This document shows, one piece after another, positions 28,906 through 40,286 of a DNA stretch of 64,000 nt (the stretch's first letter is position 1; each line of letters opens with the position of its first letter). The translations under genes were made by a program, and so were the position numbers. The notes beneath the pieces were generated by a model that saw only the letters and a program-made list of their open reading frames with translations, did no database searches and was not told the origin of the DNA. This stretch comes from JBJHAX01 sp050480705 (GTDB lineage Bacteria > Actinomycetota > Nitriliruptoria > Nitriliruptorales > Nitriliruptoraceae), in contig JBJHAX010000004.1 in NCBI GenBank assembly GCA_050480705.1, positions 40,281-104,280 on the forward strand, read 5' to 3'.

Positions 28906-29928
28906 ATGCCCATCGCCACACCCGACGCCTACGACGAGATGTTCAACCGCGCCAAGGCAGGGGGATTCGCCTATCCCGCCATCAACGTGACCTCGTCGCA
29001 GACGCTGCTGGCCGCGCTGCGCGGGTTCGCCGAAGCCGAGAGTGACGGCATCGTGCAGGTTTCCACCGGTGGCGCCGCCGCATGGTCGGGATTCACGGTC
29101 AAGGACATGGTGCGTGGCGCGGTTGCGTTCGCCGAGTACGCCGCGATCGTCGCCGAATCGTTCCCGGTCACCGTCGGTCTGCACACCGACCACTGCCCGG
29201 CTGACCATCTCGACGATTTCATGCGACCGCTGGTCGACATCTCCGTCGAGCGCGTCCAGCGAGGCGAGCAGCCACTGTTCAGTTCGCACATGTGGGACGG
29301 CTCGGCTGTCGAACTCGAAGCGAACCTCGACATCGCCGAGGAGATGCTCGAACGTTGCGCCGCGGGCAAGACCATTCTCGAAATGGAGATCGGCGTCGTC
29401 GGCGGCGAGGAGGACGGCGTCGTCGGCGAGATGAACGAGAAGCTGTACTCGACGCCGGGGGATGCGCTCGCGACGGCAGAACGGCTCGGGGTCGGCGAAC
29501 GTGGTCGGTATCTGCTCGCTGCGACGTTCGGCAACGTCCACGGGGTGTACAAGCCCGGCCACGTGCAGCTGCGCCCGTCGATCCTCAAGGATCTGCAGGA
29601 TGCGGTCGGCGAGAAGGTCGGGGAGCAGCGCCCCTTCGATTTGGTGTTCCACGGTGGCTCGGGATCCTCGCTCGAGGAGATCCACGAGGCGATCGACCAC
29701 GGTGTGGTCAAGATGAACGTCGACACCGACACCCAGTACGCGTTCACGCGCGCGATCGCTGACCACATGTTCCGCAACTACGACGGTGTGCTCAAAGTCG
29801 ACGGCGAGGTCGGCAACAAGAAGGTCTACGACCCGCGGTCGTACGGCAAACAGGCGGAGGAGAGCATGGCCGCCCGCGTCGTCACCGCCTGCGAGGACCT
29901 CAAGTCCGCGGGCACCGTGATGCGTTGA
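28906..29928 (+). CDS. fbaA: class II fructose-bisphosphate aldolase
   Basis: Zinc-dependent aldolase of glycolysis/gluconeogenesis. Metal and substrate residues are seen in GLHTDHCP, FGNVHGVYKPG, VFHGGSGSS and KMNVDTDTQYAF; the N-terminal YPAINVTSSQT is typical. 340 aa, as in actinobacteria and yeast-type class II enzymes. ATG 28906 has AAGGAG seven bases upstream. The stop codon overlaps the TTG start of the following MFS gene (TTGA), so that transporter is translated from the aldolase mRNA. Confidence 0.96.
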   Translation: MPIATPDAYDEMFNRAKAGGFAYPAINVTSSQTLLAALRGFAEAESDGIVQVSTGGAAAWSGFTVKDMVRGAVAFAEYAAIVAESFPVTVGLHTDHCPADHLDDFMRPLVDISVERVQRGEQPLFSSHMWDGSAVELEANLDIAEEMLERCAAGKTILEMEIGVVGGEEDGVVGEMNEKLYSTPGDALATAERLGVGERGRYLLAATFGNVHGVYKPGHVQLRPSILKDLQDAVGEKVGEQRPFDLVFHGGSGSSLEEIHEAIDHGVVKMNVDTDTQYAFTRAIADHMFRNYDGVLKVDGEVGNKKVYDPRSYGKQAEESMAARVVTACEDLKSAGTVMR

Positions 29929-31640
29929 CCGCACCGGCGGGCAGCCCCCAGCAACCCGTTGCGGCCCTCGCGCCGCTGCGGGTCGCCCGTTACCGCAGGA
30001 TCTGGCTCGCGGCGACGGTGAGCCATCTGGGCACCTTCCTGCAGATGACCGCTGGACCGTGGTTGATGCAGGAGCTGACCGGCTCGCCCCTGCTCGTCGG
30101 CCTCGTCACCACCGCTCTGCTGCTCCCACGGCTGTTGCTGACACTGCCGGCGGGTGTGTTGGCGGACGCTATGGATCGCCGCACGCTCATTCTCTTCGGG
30201 CATGTCTTCAGTGCCGTGCCGGTGACGGCGATGGCCGCGCTGGCCTACCTCGAGCTGCTCACACCAGCGCGGCTGCTCGTGCTCACGACCCTGGTCGGCG
30301 TGGGCAACGCCATCGGGCTGCCGTCGTTCCAGACGCTGGTGCCCGACCTCGTGCCCCGGCCGCTGCTCGCGCAGGCGGTGACGCTGAACTCCGCGGCTTT
30401 CAACGTCGCACGCGCGGTCGGACCGTCGCTGGGAGGTGCGCTTGTCGCCGTCGGGCTGACCCACGCTGCGTTCGGTGCGAATGCCGTGAGCTATCTGGGT
30501 GTGGTCGGCGTGCTGCTGACCTTCCCGCGGGAGGAGGTCGCGGCCGGTGGTGAGCGTCACATGTGGCGCTCCACCGCACTCGGGCTCCGCTACGTGCGTT
30601 TCACCCGCCCGATTCGTGTGCTGCTGATGGTGACGGCGTTGTTCGCGCTGACTGCGGCGAGCGTGCAGGCGATGCTTCCGAGCCTGGCCTCCGACCGGCT
30701 GCAGCTCGGAGCTGCAGGTTTCGGCGTGCTCTACGGGCTGTTCGGAGCCGGCGCACTGATCGGTGCCGCAACCCGTGATCGCGTGCGTGTGCGTGCCGGC
30801 GCACGCATGCTGCCGGCAACGATCAGCCTGTTCGGAACTGCCGGCGTCGTCGTCGGTCTGGTCCCTAACGCCTGGATCGTCGGGGTGGCACTGTTCGTCG
30901 GCGGCGCGGCGTGGGTCTGGACGATGACGACACTGAATGCCAGCGTGCAGACGTTGGCTCCCCAGTGGGTTCGTGGGCGGGTCGTCAGTCTGTATCTGCT
31001 CGCGATCGGGATGCAGCCCGTCGGCGCATTCCTCGCAGGCGCGCTGGCCGAGCTCATCGGCGTTGCGCTTGCCGTGGCCGTGATGACCTTCGGCACGGCG
31101 GTCGTCGGGATCATGGCGCTGCGCCTGCGTCTGCCGGTGCTCGGCGATCTCCACGAACCCCAGCCGCCCCCCGACGATTTCGCAGCACCGCAGCACGCGG
31201 TTGCGGTCGGTGGCTCCCCGATCGTGGTGGTCACGACCTGGCAGATCGATCCGGACAGATTCACCGACTTTCTCGACGCGATGCGCCGGCTGCGCCGGCA
31301 GCGGTTACGGACCGGGGCGACACGCTGGTCGTTGTTCCGCGACGTCGACCGGCCCCACGTCGTCACCGAGATGTTCTCGGTCCCCGACTGGCAGGAGCAC
31401 CTCGCTCAGCACGCGCGGATCGATGCACAGGCCGCGGAGGTGATCCGGCATGCGCGCTCCTTCGATGTGCGTGGTGAGCCGGTGTCACGCCACCTCGCCG
31501 GCCTCGATGCTGATGCGCGCGGGGCTCCCGCCTTGCACGAACAGCTGCTCACGGTGCACGCCGAACTGCACCGCACCGACGGCAGCGTGCCGATCGACAT
31601 GCCCGACGACGACGAACGCGAAGCAGGGCTTCGGCCTTGA
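29925..31640 (+). CDS. MFS transporter with C-terminal soluble domain
   Basis: Major facilitator of the MFS_3/EntS-like group (drug or siderophore export in characterised relatives). Eleven to twelve hydrophobic helices fill residues about 20-410, with VLADAMDRRTLIL as the loop 2-3 motif. The last 160 residues are soluble and include VVVTTWQIDPDRFTDFLDAM and WSLFRDVDRPHVVTEMFSV, resembling the ferredoxin-like domain that many MFS_3 proteins carry at the C-terminus. 571 aa. TTG 29925 overlaps the aldolase stop by 4 bp; no separate ribosome site, so it depends on coupling. Substrate unknown. Confidence 0.88.
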   Translation: MTAPAGSPQQPVAALAPLRVARYRRIWLAATVSHLGTFLQMTAGPWLMQELTGSPLLVGLVTTALLLPRLLLTLPAGVLADAMDRRTLILFGHVFSAVPVTAMAALAYLELLTPARLLVLTTLVGVGNAIGLPSFQTLVPDLVPRPLLAQAVTLNSAAFNVARAVGPSLGGALVAVGLTHAAFGANAVSYLGVVGVLLTFPREEVAAGGERHMWRSTALGLRYVRFTRPIRVLLMVTALFALTAASVQAMLPSLASDRLQLGAAGFGVLYGLFGAGALIGAATRDRVRVRAGARMLPATISLFGTAGVVVGLVPNAWIVGVALFVGGAAWVWTMTTLNASVQTLAPQWVRGRVVSLYLLAIGMQPVGAFLAGALAELIGVALAVAVMTFGTAVVGIMALRLRLPVLGDLHEPQPPPDDFAAPQHAVAVGGSPIVVVTTWQIDPDRFTDFLDAMRRLRRQRLRTGATRWSLFRDVDRPHVVTEMFSVPDWQEHLAQHARIDAQAAEVIRHARSFDVRGEPVSRHLAGLDADARGAPALHEQLLTVHAELHRTDGSVPIDMPDDDEREAGLRP

Positions 31641-31641
31641 C

Positions 31642-31683
31642 CGCGCGAGGATGCGCACTCGCTGCGCTCCACCCGCTCGCGCG
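31642..31683. terminator. inverted repeat between convergent genes
   Basis: CGCGCGAG (31642-31649) and CTCGCGCG (31676-31683) are perfect 8-bp arms; a smaller GCGC/GCGC pair sits inside the loop. It fills the gap between the convergent MFS and topoisomerase genes and may serve as a two-way terminator. Confidence 0.35.
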
Positions 31684-31689
31684 CAGCCG

Positions 31690-34086
31690 TCAGTCGTCGT
31701 CGCCGCTCCATTCGGCAACGACCGGCGCGTCGAGCGGGTGTTCGACCGGGGGGGTGCTTTTCGCGCGGCCCGCTTCGGGCAGGTCGATCGCGCGCAGCAC
31801 CGACGGGGAGTCGCCACCGACGTGCAGATCGCTCGCGACCCCGCACCACAGCAGTTCGTCGACGCCGCTGATCACACCCTTCGCGCCCCGGCCACGTGCC
31901 GGATAGTCCGACAAGGGGCTGCGCTTGCCGACACCGGCGGCACCCAGGGTGACCACCTCGTCGTCGCCACCGGCAGCGACGCTCATGCTCACGATCGAAG
32001 CGGCGGCAGGCACGTTCATGCCGGCCACGCCCGTCGCCGCACGGCCTGTCGGGCGCACCTCGGCCACAGCGAACCGGCACACGGATCCCGCATCGTGTGC
32101 GAGCAGGAGATGGTCGTCGTCCCGACACAGCACGGCGCCGACGATCCGCTCGCCATCGCGCAGCCCGCTGACCTGGAGTGCCCGTTGGCGTGCCCCCGTG
32201 AATTCTTCGACCGCCGTACGTTTCACGGTTCCTGCGTTCGTGACCGTCACGAGCGACCATCCGTGAGGGTCGCCGGGCAGCGCCACGGCCGCCGCGAGCG
32301 GACCGTCGGGTCCGGCGCCCAGCAGCCCGCCCGCATGTACGCCGCGCTGGGCCGGCTTGGCGACCGGCAGGTCGCCTACGCCCACGCGGTAGCCTGTGCC
32401 GTCGGCGCCAACGAGCAGCACGGTGTGATCGGTCGTGGTGCGCAGGACCGCGACCAGCGGATCGTGCGTGTGCTTGTGGGCTGGGCTCGTGCGGCGTCGC
32501 GCGACCGGCTTGACGTACCCGCCGGCGGTGACGAACACGGTGACCTGCTGCGCTTCGAACCCGGCACGTGAACCGCCCGCCAGGACGTCGGAAGTCTCGA
32601 TGCCCGCGTCGACGACACGTGACCGTCGCGGTGTCGCGTGCAGCCGACGCAATTCCTTGAGCTCACCGATGAGGACCTCGTCGAGGACCTCGGGTTTCTC
32701 GAGAATTCTCTCGAGCTCGGCAATGGTTGCGTGCAGGGCATCGAGTTCGTCACGCAACGCCTGCCGTTCGAGCGCAGCCAGGCGTCGCAGGGGCATGTCC
32801 AGGACGGCCTGGGCCTGCACGTCGGAGAGTTCGAGTTGCTCGACGAGGGCCAGCTTGGCGGCGGCTGCCGACTCGGAGGACCGGATGAGCTCGATGACCT
32901 CGTCGAGCCGGTCGATCGCCAGCAGCAGGCCTTCGAGGATGTGTGCGCGGTCGCGTGCCTTCTCGAGGCGGTGCCGGGTCCTTCGGGTGACGACGTCACG
33001 CTGGTGGGCGAGATAGTGGGTGAGCGCGTCACGCAGCCCGATGGTGCGCGGCGCGCCGTCGACGAGCGCGACCAGGTTCACGTTGAAGTTGGTGCGCAGG
33101 TCGGTGAGGTCGTACAGCTTCGCGAGCACCTGGGCCGGATCCTCGCCACGCTTGAGTTCGATCACGATGCGCATCCCGTCGCGCGACGACTCGTCACGAA
33201 GATCACGGATCGCGTCGAGGCGGCGCTGTGCGACGAGCGCAGCGATGCGTTCCAGCAGCGCCGACTTGTTGACCTGGTAGGGGATCTCGGTGACGACGAT
33301 GCGAGGAAGATTGCCGGAGCGGACCTCGGTGGTCGCGACCGCTTCGACGGTGACCGCGCCACGCCCCGATGCGTACGCCTGCGTGATGCCGTCGGAACTC
33401 ACGATCCGCGCGCCACCCGGGAAGTCGGGTGCGGGGACGTGACGCATCAGGCTTGCGAGGTCGGAATCCGGATCGTCGATCAGGCGCAGGCAGGCGTCGA
33501 TCACCTCGCCGAGGTTGTGTGGAGGGATGCTCGTCGCCATCCCGACCGCGATGCCTGAAGCGCCGTTGACGAGCAGGTTCGGCAGTCGCGCCGGCAGCAC
33601 GATCGGTTCGGTCGCGTAGCCGTCGTAGTTCTCGACCCGGTCGACCGTTGCTTCGTCGATGCCGTCGAGCAGTGCCAGCGCGACCGGTGCCAGGCGCGCT
33701 TCGGTGTAGCGCATCGCCGCAGGCGGATCGCCGTCGACCGATCCGAAGTTTCCGTGCCCGTCGATCAGCGGCTCACGTGTCGCGAAATCCTGCGCCATGC
33801 GCACCAGCGCGTCGTAGATCGACGTGTCCCCGTGCGGGTGGTAGGTCTTCATGACCTCGCCGACCGCGGATGCGCACTTGCGGTAGGGGCGGTCGGGGTG
33901 CAGGCCTGATTCCCACATCGAATACAGGATGCGCCGCTGCACCGGCTTCAAACCGTCACGCACGTCGGGCAACGCGCGGCCGACGATCACCGACATCGAG
34001 TAGTCGAGAAACGCCTGCTCCATGCGTGACTCGAGCGAGACGTCGCGCACCTCGCCGGTGGTCAGGGGCTGTTGTGTGGTGGCCAT
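31690..34086 (-). CDS. type IIA DNA topoisomerase subunit A (ParC/GyrA family)
   Basis: Breakage-rejoining subunit of a type II topoisomerase. N-terminal winged helix and tower: [18 protein letters not shown], the quinolone-region [15 protein letters not shown] (Thr at the E. coli GyrA Ser83 position) and catalytic Tyr127 in [11 protein letters not shown] long coiled coil is followed by a C-terminal six-blade domain. I do not find the GyrA-box QRRGGKG in the first blade; a late [10 protein letters not shown] resembles only the final-blade turn. This favours a topoisomerase IV-like enzyme over gyrase. 798 aa; ATG 34086 abuts the B-subunit stop with no gap, so the two are made together. Confidence 0.9.
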   Translation of the reverse strand: MATTQQPLTTGEVRDVSLESRMEQAFLDYSMSVIVGRALPDVRDGLKPVQRRILYSMWESGLHPDRPYRKCASAVGEVMKTYHPHGDTSIYDALVRMAQDFATREPLIDGHGNFGSVDGDPPAAMRYTEARLAPVALALLDGIDEATVDRVENYDGYATEPIVLPARLPNLLVNGASGIAVGMATSIPPHNLGEVIDACLRLIDDPDSDLASLMRHVPAPDFPGGARIVSSDGITQAYASGRGAVTVEAVATTEVRSGNLPRIVVTEIPYQVNKSALLERIAALVAQRRLDAIRDLRDESSRDGMRIVIELKRGEDPAQVLAKLYDLTDLRTNFNVNLVALVDGAPRTIGLRDALTHYLAHQRDVVTRRTRHRLEKARDRAHILEGLLLAIDRLDEVIELIRSSESAAAAKLALVEQLELSDVQAQAVLDMPLRRLAALERQALRDELDALHATIAELERILEKPEVLDEVLIGELKELRRLHATPRRSRVVDAGIETSDVLAGGSRAGFEAQQVTVFVTAGGYVKPVARRRTSPAHKHTHDPLVAVLRTTTDHTVLLVGADGTGYRVGVGDLPVAKPAQRGVHAGGLLGAGPDGPLAAAVALPGDPHGWSLVTVTNAGTVKRTAVEEFTGARQRALQVSGLRDGERIVGAVLCRDDDHLLLAHDAGSVCRFAVAEVRPTGRAATGVAGMNVPAAASIVSMSVAAGGDDEVVTLGAAGVGKRSPLSDYPARGRGAKGVISGVDELLWCGVASDLHVGGDSPSVLRAIDLPEAGRAKSTPPVEHPLDAPVVAEWSGDDD

Positions 34087-36012
<1,926 letters not shown>

Positions 36013-36183
36013 TCAGGCGAGCGCTGTCGACACGGCAGCGGCTGCGGAAACTGCCCGCACGTCGACGTCGACGTCGAGGGCTGGGCGATCCTGGACTGCG
36101 ACCGCGTCATGCCACGGTAGAGCACGAGAAGGCCGCAGCCGAGCATCCCTGCGGACTCGACGTGGACGCTGTAGCTGCGTCGT

Positions 36184-37668
36184 TCAGCCGACGAGTCGCT
36201 CCGCGACCGGCATCAGCACACGCGCAACCAGCAGCGCGTTGAAGGCGCCGACCAGGATGACCGCGACCGCGAGCGTCGACACGGTCGCGACCACGCGCCC
36301 GGACGGCTCCTGGGCGTTCGCGACGACGTCTTCGGTGGCGGGGCGCACGAAGATCTGCTCGAAGAGGCGCACGAAGTAGGCCAGCGTGAGCACGCTGGAG
36401 CCGACGATGACGACGGCGAGCATCCATGCGCCGACATCGACAGTGGCCCAGACCAGGTAGAACTTCGAGAAGAAGCCGGCCGTCGGCGGAATCCCGACCA
36501 TCGACGCCGCGACGACGGCGAAGCCCGCCATCGTCCACGGCATGCGTGCGCCGAGGCCTGAGAATCGTGAGATGGTTTTCAGGCCCGTGCGTTGGATGAT
36601 GCCACCGGCCACCAGGAACAGGCCGCTCTTCATGATCGCGTGATTGAGCACGTGCAGCAGCGCCCCCACCAGCGCAAGTGGTGTGCCCAGGCCTATCCCG
36701 ACCCCGATGTAGCCCAGTTGGGCCACGGTGGAGTAGGCGAGCATGCGCTTGATGTCGGTCTGCCGGATCGCGAGGACCGAGCCGACGACGATCCCCGCGG
36801 CGCCGAACCAGGTCAGTGCGATCCCGACCGGCAGGCCGTCCTCGCCGAGATACGTCGGCCCGAACACGTCGTAGAGGATCCGTATGAGCGCATAGGCGCC
36901 GGCCTTGACCTGCACGGCCGCCAGCAGCGCTGCCACACCCGGCGGCGAGTAGCTGTGCGCGTCGGGCAGCCAGATGTGCAGCGGGAACAGCGCCATCTTG
37001 AGTGCGAGCCCCAGCACGATCAGCGCAAGTGCGCCGAGGATCGTCGGCGAGTCCGCCACACCGCCGAGTAGCGACGCCGCGTCAGCCATGTTGAGCGTGC
37101 CCGTCGAGAAGTAGACGAACCCGACGCCGAGCAGATACAGGCCGCTGCCGAGCGTTCCGAGCAGCAGGTACCGCAGGCTCGCGAACACCGCGCGGCGTCC
37201 ACCGAGCGACACCAGCGCGTAGGTCGAGATCGCGTAGATCTCGAGGAAGACGAACAGATGGAACAGATCGCCGCTGAGGATCACGCCCATGAGCCCAGCG
37301 AGCAGCAGCAGCACCAGGGGATACAGCGGCACCGCCCGGGCGGGCGTGACGTCGAATGCCGCGTGGACCGGATAGATGCTGATCAGCAACCCGATGAGGC
37401 TGATGATGCAGGCCATGTACGCGGCGAGCGGATCGAGGACGTACTCGATGCCAACGGGCGGAACCCAACCCCCGAGGTGGTGGCTGACCGCGCCGTCGCC
37501 GACGACCCTGACCAGGCCGACGATCGAGATCACCAGGGCCGCCGCGGTGGAAACGATCGCGGTCACCTGCGCCGCAGCCTGGCGCCACAACCCCAACAGC
37601 ACGGCGACGACGGCGCCGAACAGCAGCGGCAGCAGCAGCAGGACCGGCAGGGCCACCGACTCAGTCAT
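36184..37668 (-). CDS. mrpD: Mrp-type cation/proton antiporter subunit D
   Basis: Fourteen-helix proton-translocating subunit of the multi-subunit Na+/H+ (or K+/H+) antiporter, related to complex I NuoM/N. Charged residues proposed to carry protons are present: Glu in LFVFLEIYA, the TM7 Lys in ALKMALFPLHIWLPDAHS and the TM8 Lys in VQVKAGAYAL. 494 aa, last gene of the operon; ATG 37668 overlaps the mrpC end by 8 bp. 180 bp separate it from the downstream topoisomerase gene, in which I see only a short ACGTCG tandem repeat (36059-36077). Confidence 0.93.
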   Translation of the reverse strand: MTESVALPVLLLLPLLFGAVVAVLLGLWRQAAAQVTAIVSTAAALVISIVGLVRVVGDGAVSHHLGGWVPPVGIEYVLDPLAAYMACIISLIGLLISIYPVHAAFDVTPARAVPLYPLVLLLLAGLMGVILSGDLFHLFVFLEIYAISTYALVSLGGRRAVFASLRYLLLGTLGSGLYLLGVGFVYFSTGTLNMADAASLLGGVADSPTILGALALIVLGLALKMALFPLHIWLPDAHSYSPPGVAALLAAVQVKAGAYALIRILYDVFGPTYLGEDGLPVGIALTWFGAAGIVVGSVLAIRQTDIKRMLAYSTVAQLGYIGVGIGLGTPLALVGALLHVLNHAIMKSGLFLVAGGIIQRTGLKTISRFSGLGARMPWTMAGFAVVAASMVGIPPTAGFFSKFYLVWATVDVGAWMLAVVIVGSSVLTLAYFVRLFEQIFVRPATEDVVANAQEPSGRVVATVSTLAVAVILVGAFNALLVARVLMPVAERLVG

Positions 37669-38059
37669 CGCTGTCGCCCCCGTCACGCGGCGCACCGGCG
37701 AGGTCGGCCGCGACGGCCGCCTCGTCCAGCGAGCCATGCTCGCGGTGGATGCGCACGATCAGCGACAGCGCGACACCCAGGACACCGACGCCGACGACGA
37801 TCGCGGTCAGAATGAGCAGATGCGGCAACGGATCGACATAGCGCGTCGGGTCGCTGCCGATCTCGGGATCGATGATCGGCGCGGTCCCGCCCGACTGGAG
37901 GCTTCCCTGGATGAAGAAGATGTAGATCGCCGTCTGGAAGATCGTCATGCCGACGATCTTCTTCACCAGGTCGCCCTTTGCCAGCATCCCGTACAGCCCG
38001 ATCGACAGCAGGACGAGCACGAAGACGTAGACGTAGCGGTCGACGAACAGTTCGATCAC
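37661..38059 (-). CDS. mrpC: Mrp antiporter subunit C (NuoK-like)
   Basis: Three-helix membrane subunit homologous to NuoK of complex I: VYVFVLVLLSIGLYGML, then VKKIVGMTIFQTAIYIFFI and PHLLILTAIVVGVGVLGVAL, with a hydrophilic acidic tail. 132 aa. ATG 38059 overlaps the mrpB stop (ATGA). Confidence 0.92.
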   Translation of the reverse strand: MIELFVDRYVYVFVLVLLSIGLYGMLAKGDLVKKIVGMTIFQTAIYIFFIQGSLQSGGTAPIIDPEIGSDPTRYVDPLPHLLILTAIVVGVGVLGVALSLIVRIHREHGSLDEAAVAADLAGAPRDGGDSDD

Positions 38060-38493
38060 GACCGGCTCCTGCCCGTCAGGCCGTCGAAGATGATCAGGAT
38101 CGCGCCGAAGACCGCGATGCCGACCGCGACCTCGACGACGAGGATCCCCAGGTAGCGCATGCGAGCAGCCTCGACCCCGGCGATCTCGACGGCCCCGTAG
38201 TCGAGGAACGCGCCGCCGGTGAGCATCGGAACCGTGGCGGTTACGAGGAAGAGCAGCATGCCCACCCCGCCGGCGACCGGACCCACCCAGCTCGGAACGA
38301 GCCGGTACACCAGCGTGTCGTCGAGTGTCAGCCGGGGGAGGATCACGCCGGCTGCGACGAAGACACCACCCGCGAAGCCGCCGCCGGGCCCGTAGTGGCC
38401 GTGGGCGATGATGTAGAAGCCGAACAGCGCGACGAACGGGCTCAGCAGCGCGCAGACGACGCGCACGACCTCACTGGGATACGCACCGGTCAT
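38056..38493 (-). CDS. mrpB: Mrp antiporter subunit B (MnhB domain)
   Basis: Four-helix MnhB-type subunit. The diagnostic segment GHYGPGGGFAGGVFVAAGVIL follows the first helix, and the C-terminal helix ends in GAILIIFDGL. 145 aa. Its start overlaps the upstream stop by 4 bp (ATGA), as throughout this operon. Confidence 0.92.
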   Translation of the reverse strand: MTGAYPSEVVRVVCALLSPFVALFGFYIIAHGHYGPGGGFAGGVFVAAGVILPRLTLDDTLVYRLVPSWVGPVAGGVGMLLFLVTATVPMLTGGAFLDYGAVEIAGVEAARMRYLGILVVEVAVGIAVFGAILIIFDGLTGRSRS

Positions 38494-39059
38494 CGTCCAC
38501 CTCCCGTGCCGGACGTCTCGTCGTCATCAGCGTCATCGCGGCGTGCCAGCACCAGCGCGACAGCGAGGCCGGCGGTCAGGATCACCAGCGTCTCGCCGAG
38601 CGTGTCCTGCGAGCGGTAGTCGGCGAGCAGCGCCGTGACGACGTTGGGTGTCTGCGTGTCGTCGAGGGAACGTTCGATGAAGGTGCTCGCGATCCCCGTG
38701 CGTGTCGGCGCGTCGGGGTCGCCCCGGTCGGGCAGGCCGGTGCTGGCGTAGAGCATCAACCCGAGGAATCCGGCGATGAGCACGAGGACGAACGCGCGCT
38801 GGCGCGGACGTTCCCGGGCCGTGGAGCGCCGGCTGGTGATCATGATCGCAGCGATCAGCAGGACCCCGGTCACGCCGGCGCCGAGCGCCGCTTCGACGAG
38901 CGCGACGTCCAGCGCCTGGATCCCGGTGAACAGCAGCGCCACGAACAGGCTGTAGGCGGCAAGCATCCCCACAGCGGTGAGCAGGTCGCGCACGCGCAGA
39001 GCGAGCAGCGCCGTTGCGATCAACACCAGGAAGATGAGCACGTCGACGGCGACGATCAT
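38490..39059 (-). CDS. Mrp antiporter DUF4040 subunit (MrpA C-terminal part / MbhD-MbhE-like)
   Basis: Corresponds to the part that is fused to the C-terminus of MrpA in Bacillus-type antiporters and is separate (MbhD plus MbhE) in archaeal Mbh complexes. The N-terminal half is DUF4040-like: VRDLLTAVGMLAAYSLFVAL, then ALVEAALGAGVTGVLLIAAI. After a helix (VLVLIAGFLGLMLY) comes an MbhE-like stretch NVVTALLADYRSQDTLGET, and a last helix. 189 aa. ATG 39059 overlaps the mrpG stop. Confidence 0.88.
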   Translation of the reverse strand: MIVAVDVLIFLVLIATALLALRVRDLLTAVGMLAAYSLFVALLFTGIQALDVALVEAALGAGVTGVLLIAAIMITSRRSTARERPRQRAFVLVLIAGFLGLMLYASTGLPDRGDPDAPTRTGIASTFIERSLDDTQTPNVVTALLADYRSQDTLGETLVILTAGLAVALVLARRDDADDDETSGTGGGR

Positions 39060-39421
39060 GACGTCGCCTCCCCGTCGACGGCTTCGTCACCCGGCATCTC
39101 GTCGTCCGACTCGGGCTCGGCGGGGTCGCCGAGCTTCCACGGCTGCACCCCAGCGCGACGTGCCGCCCGCAGCAACGCATGCACCGCGGTCGCGTTGGCA
39201 ACCAGTGAGAAGCCGAGGATCAACAGGACGCGCACCCCTGCACCGAGATCGATCTCCGGGCGAAACAGCAGGCCGGTCAGGACCAGGAGCAGGGCAAGCG
39301 TCTCGGACTTGGCCACCGCGTGCGCCCGCGTGTACAGCCCGGGCAACCGCACGAGTCCGAGTGCGCTGACCGCCATGAAGAACAGGCCGGCGCAGATCAG
39401 CACGGTCGAGACGACGGTCAT
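39056..39421 (-). CDS. mrpG: Mrp antiporter subunit G
   Basis: Three-helix MnhG/PhaG-type subunit with FFMAVSALGLVRLPGLYTRAH and AKSETLALLLVLTGLL; the C-terminal 30 residues are acidic. 121 aa. ATG 39421 overlaps the mrpF stop by 4 bp. Confidence 0.92.
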   Translation of the reverse strand: MTVVSTVLICAGLFFMAVSALGLVRLPGLYTRAHAVAKSETLALLLVLTGLLFRPEIDLGAGVRVLLILGFSLVANATAVHALLRAARRAGVQPWKLGDPAEPESDDEMPGDEAVDGEATS

Positions 39422-39696
39422 CGGCGCCGCTCCTCGTCCTCACGGTGCTCGAAGTACCGGCCGAGCGCGATGGGCAGCAGGAACGCGAGCAGCGCGTAGG
39501 CGAGCGCGATGTCGAGGAACAGAGCGGCGCGGTCGAACACGAACCCCATGATGGCGATGACCACCACACCGTTGACCGAGATCAGGGCGATGGCGACGAG
39601 TCGATCGAAGACCGTCGGTCCGACCCACACACGCTGCAGTCCGACTGCGATCAGCAGGGTGATCACGATGAGAACGCCGACGAGGAAGGGGCTCAC
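39418..39696 (-). CDS. mrpF: Mrp antiporter subunit F
   Basis: Three-helix MrpF/PhaF subunit: RVWVGPTVFDRLVAIALIS carries the conserved Asp-Arg pair, followed by FLDIALAYALLAFL. 92 aa. It starts at GTG 39696, overlapping the mrpE stop (GTGA). Confidence 0.92.
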   Translation of the reverse strand: MSPFLVGVLIVITLLIAVGLQRVWVGPTVFDRLVAIALISVNGVVVIAIMGFVFDRAALFLDIALAYALLAFLLPIALGRYFEHREDEERRR

Positions 39697-40286
39697 GGTG
39701 TCGGCCCTCCCGTGGCGTCGAAGTCCTCGAGCGATTCCGGGTCCTGGTCGGTCGGCGCCTCGCCGAACTCCCAGTCGAGTTCCGGGGCCGGCTGGGCGAC
39801 GTCGCGGAAGACTGCGGCGATGCGGTTCTGCATGCGTGCGCTCGCGAGGTCGTCGACGGCGTTGGGCGTGAAGGAATGGACGGTCAACTGATCGGCCTCG
39901 ACGACCAATGTGATCGTTCCAGGCACCAAGGTGATCGAGTTCGCCAGCATCGTGCGGGCCGCCGGGCTCGCCAAGCGTGTGCGGAACGTCATGATCCCGG
40001 GGCGGGGCGGGTGTCGGGGATCCAGCACGATGCGCGCGACCTGGAACGCGCCGACGACCATGCGGCCGATCAGCCATCCGAGGTAGATCACCAACCAGAA
40101 CAGGTGCACTCTGGGGTGGCGTTCGGCGGAACCGATCGTCCCTTCGATCAGTTGCGCTCCGAACCACGTGGCCACGCCGGCCGAGATGATGCCCATGGCG
40201 ATGAACAGCGGATCCCAGTGGCCGGACAGCGCGAACCAGAACGCCAGCAGCAAGACGAAGAGGACGGCCTCGCGCAGCAGCTTCAT
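39693..40286 (-). CDS. mrpE: Mrp antiporter subunit E
   Basis: MnhE-type subunit with two to three N-terminal helices (AVLFVLLLAFWFALSG, FWLVIYLGWLIGRMVVGAF) and a cytoplasmic domain containing ANSITLVPGTITLVVE and LTVHSF. 197 aa, slightly longer than typical owing to an acidic Pro/Glu/Asp-rich tail. ATG 40286 overlaps the upstream stop (ATGA). Confidence 0.92.
   Translation of the reverse strand: MKLLREAVLFVLLLAFWFALSGHWDPLFIAMGIISAGVATWFGAQLIEGTIGSAERHPRVHLFWLVIYLGWLIGRMVVGAFQVARIVLDPRHPPRPGIMTFRTRLASPAARTMLANSITLVPGTITLVVEADQLTVHSFTPNAVDDLASARMQNRIAAVFRDVAQPAPELDWEFGEAPTDQDPESLEDFDATGGPTP

Noticed and set aside
36059..36077. Tandem ACGTCG repeat between mrpD and parE
   Set aside because: Three short copies of a common high-GC word; no sign of a protein-binding array.
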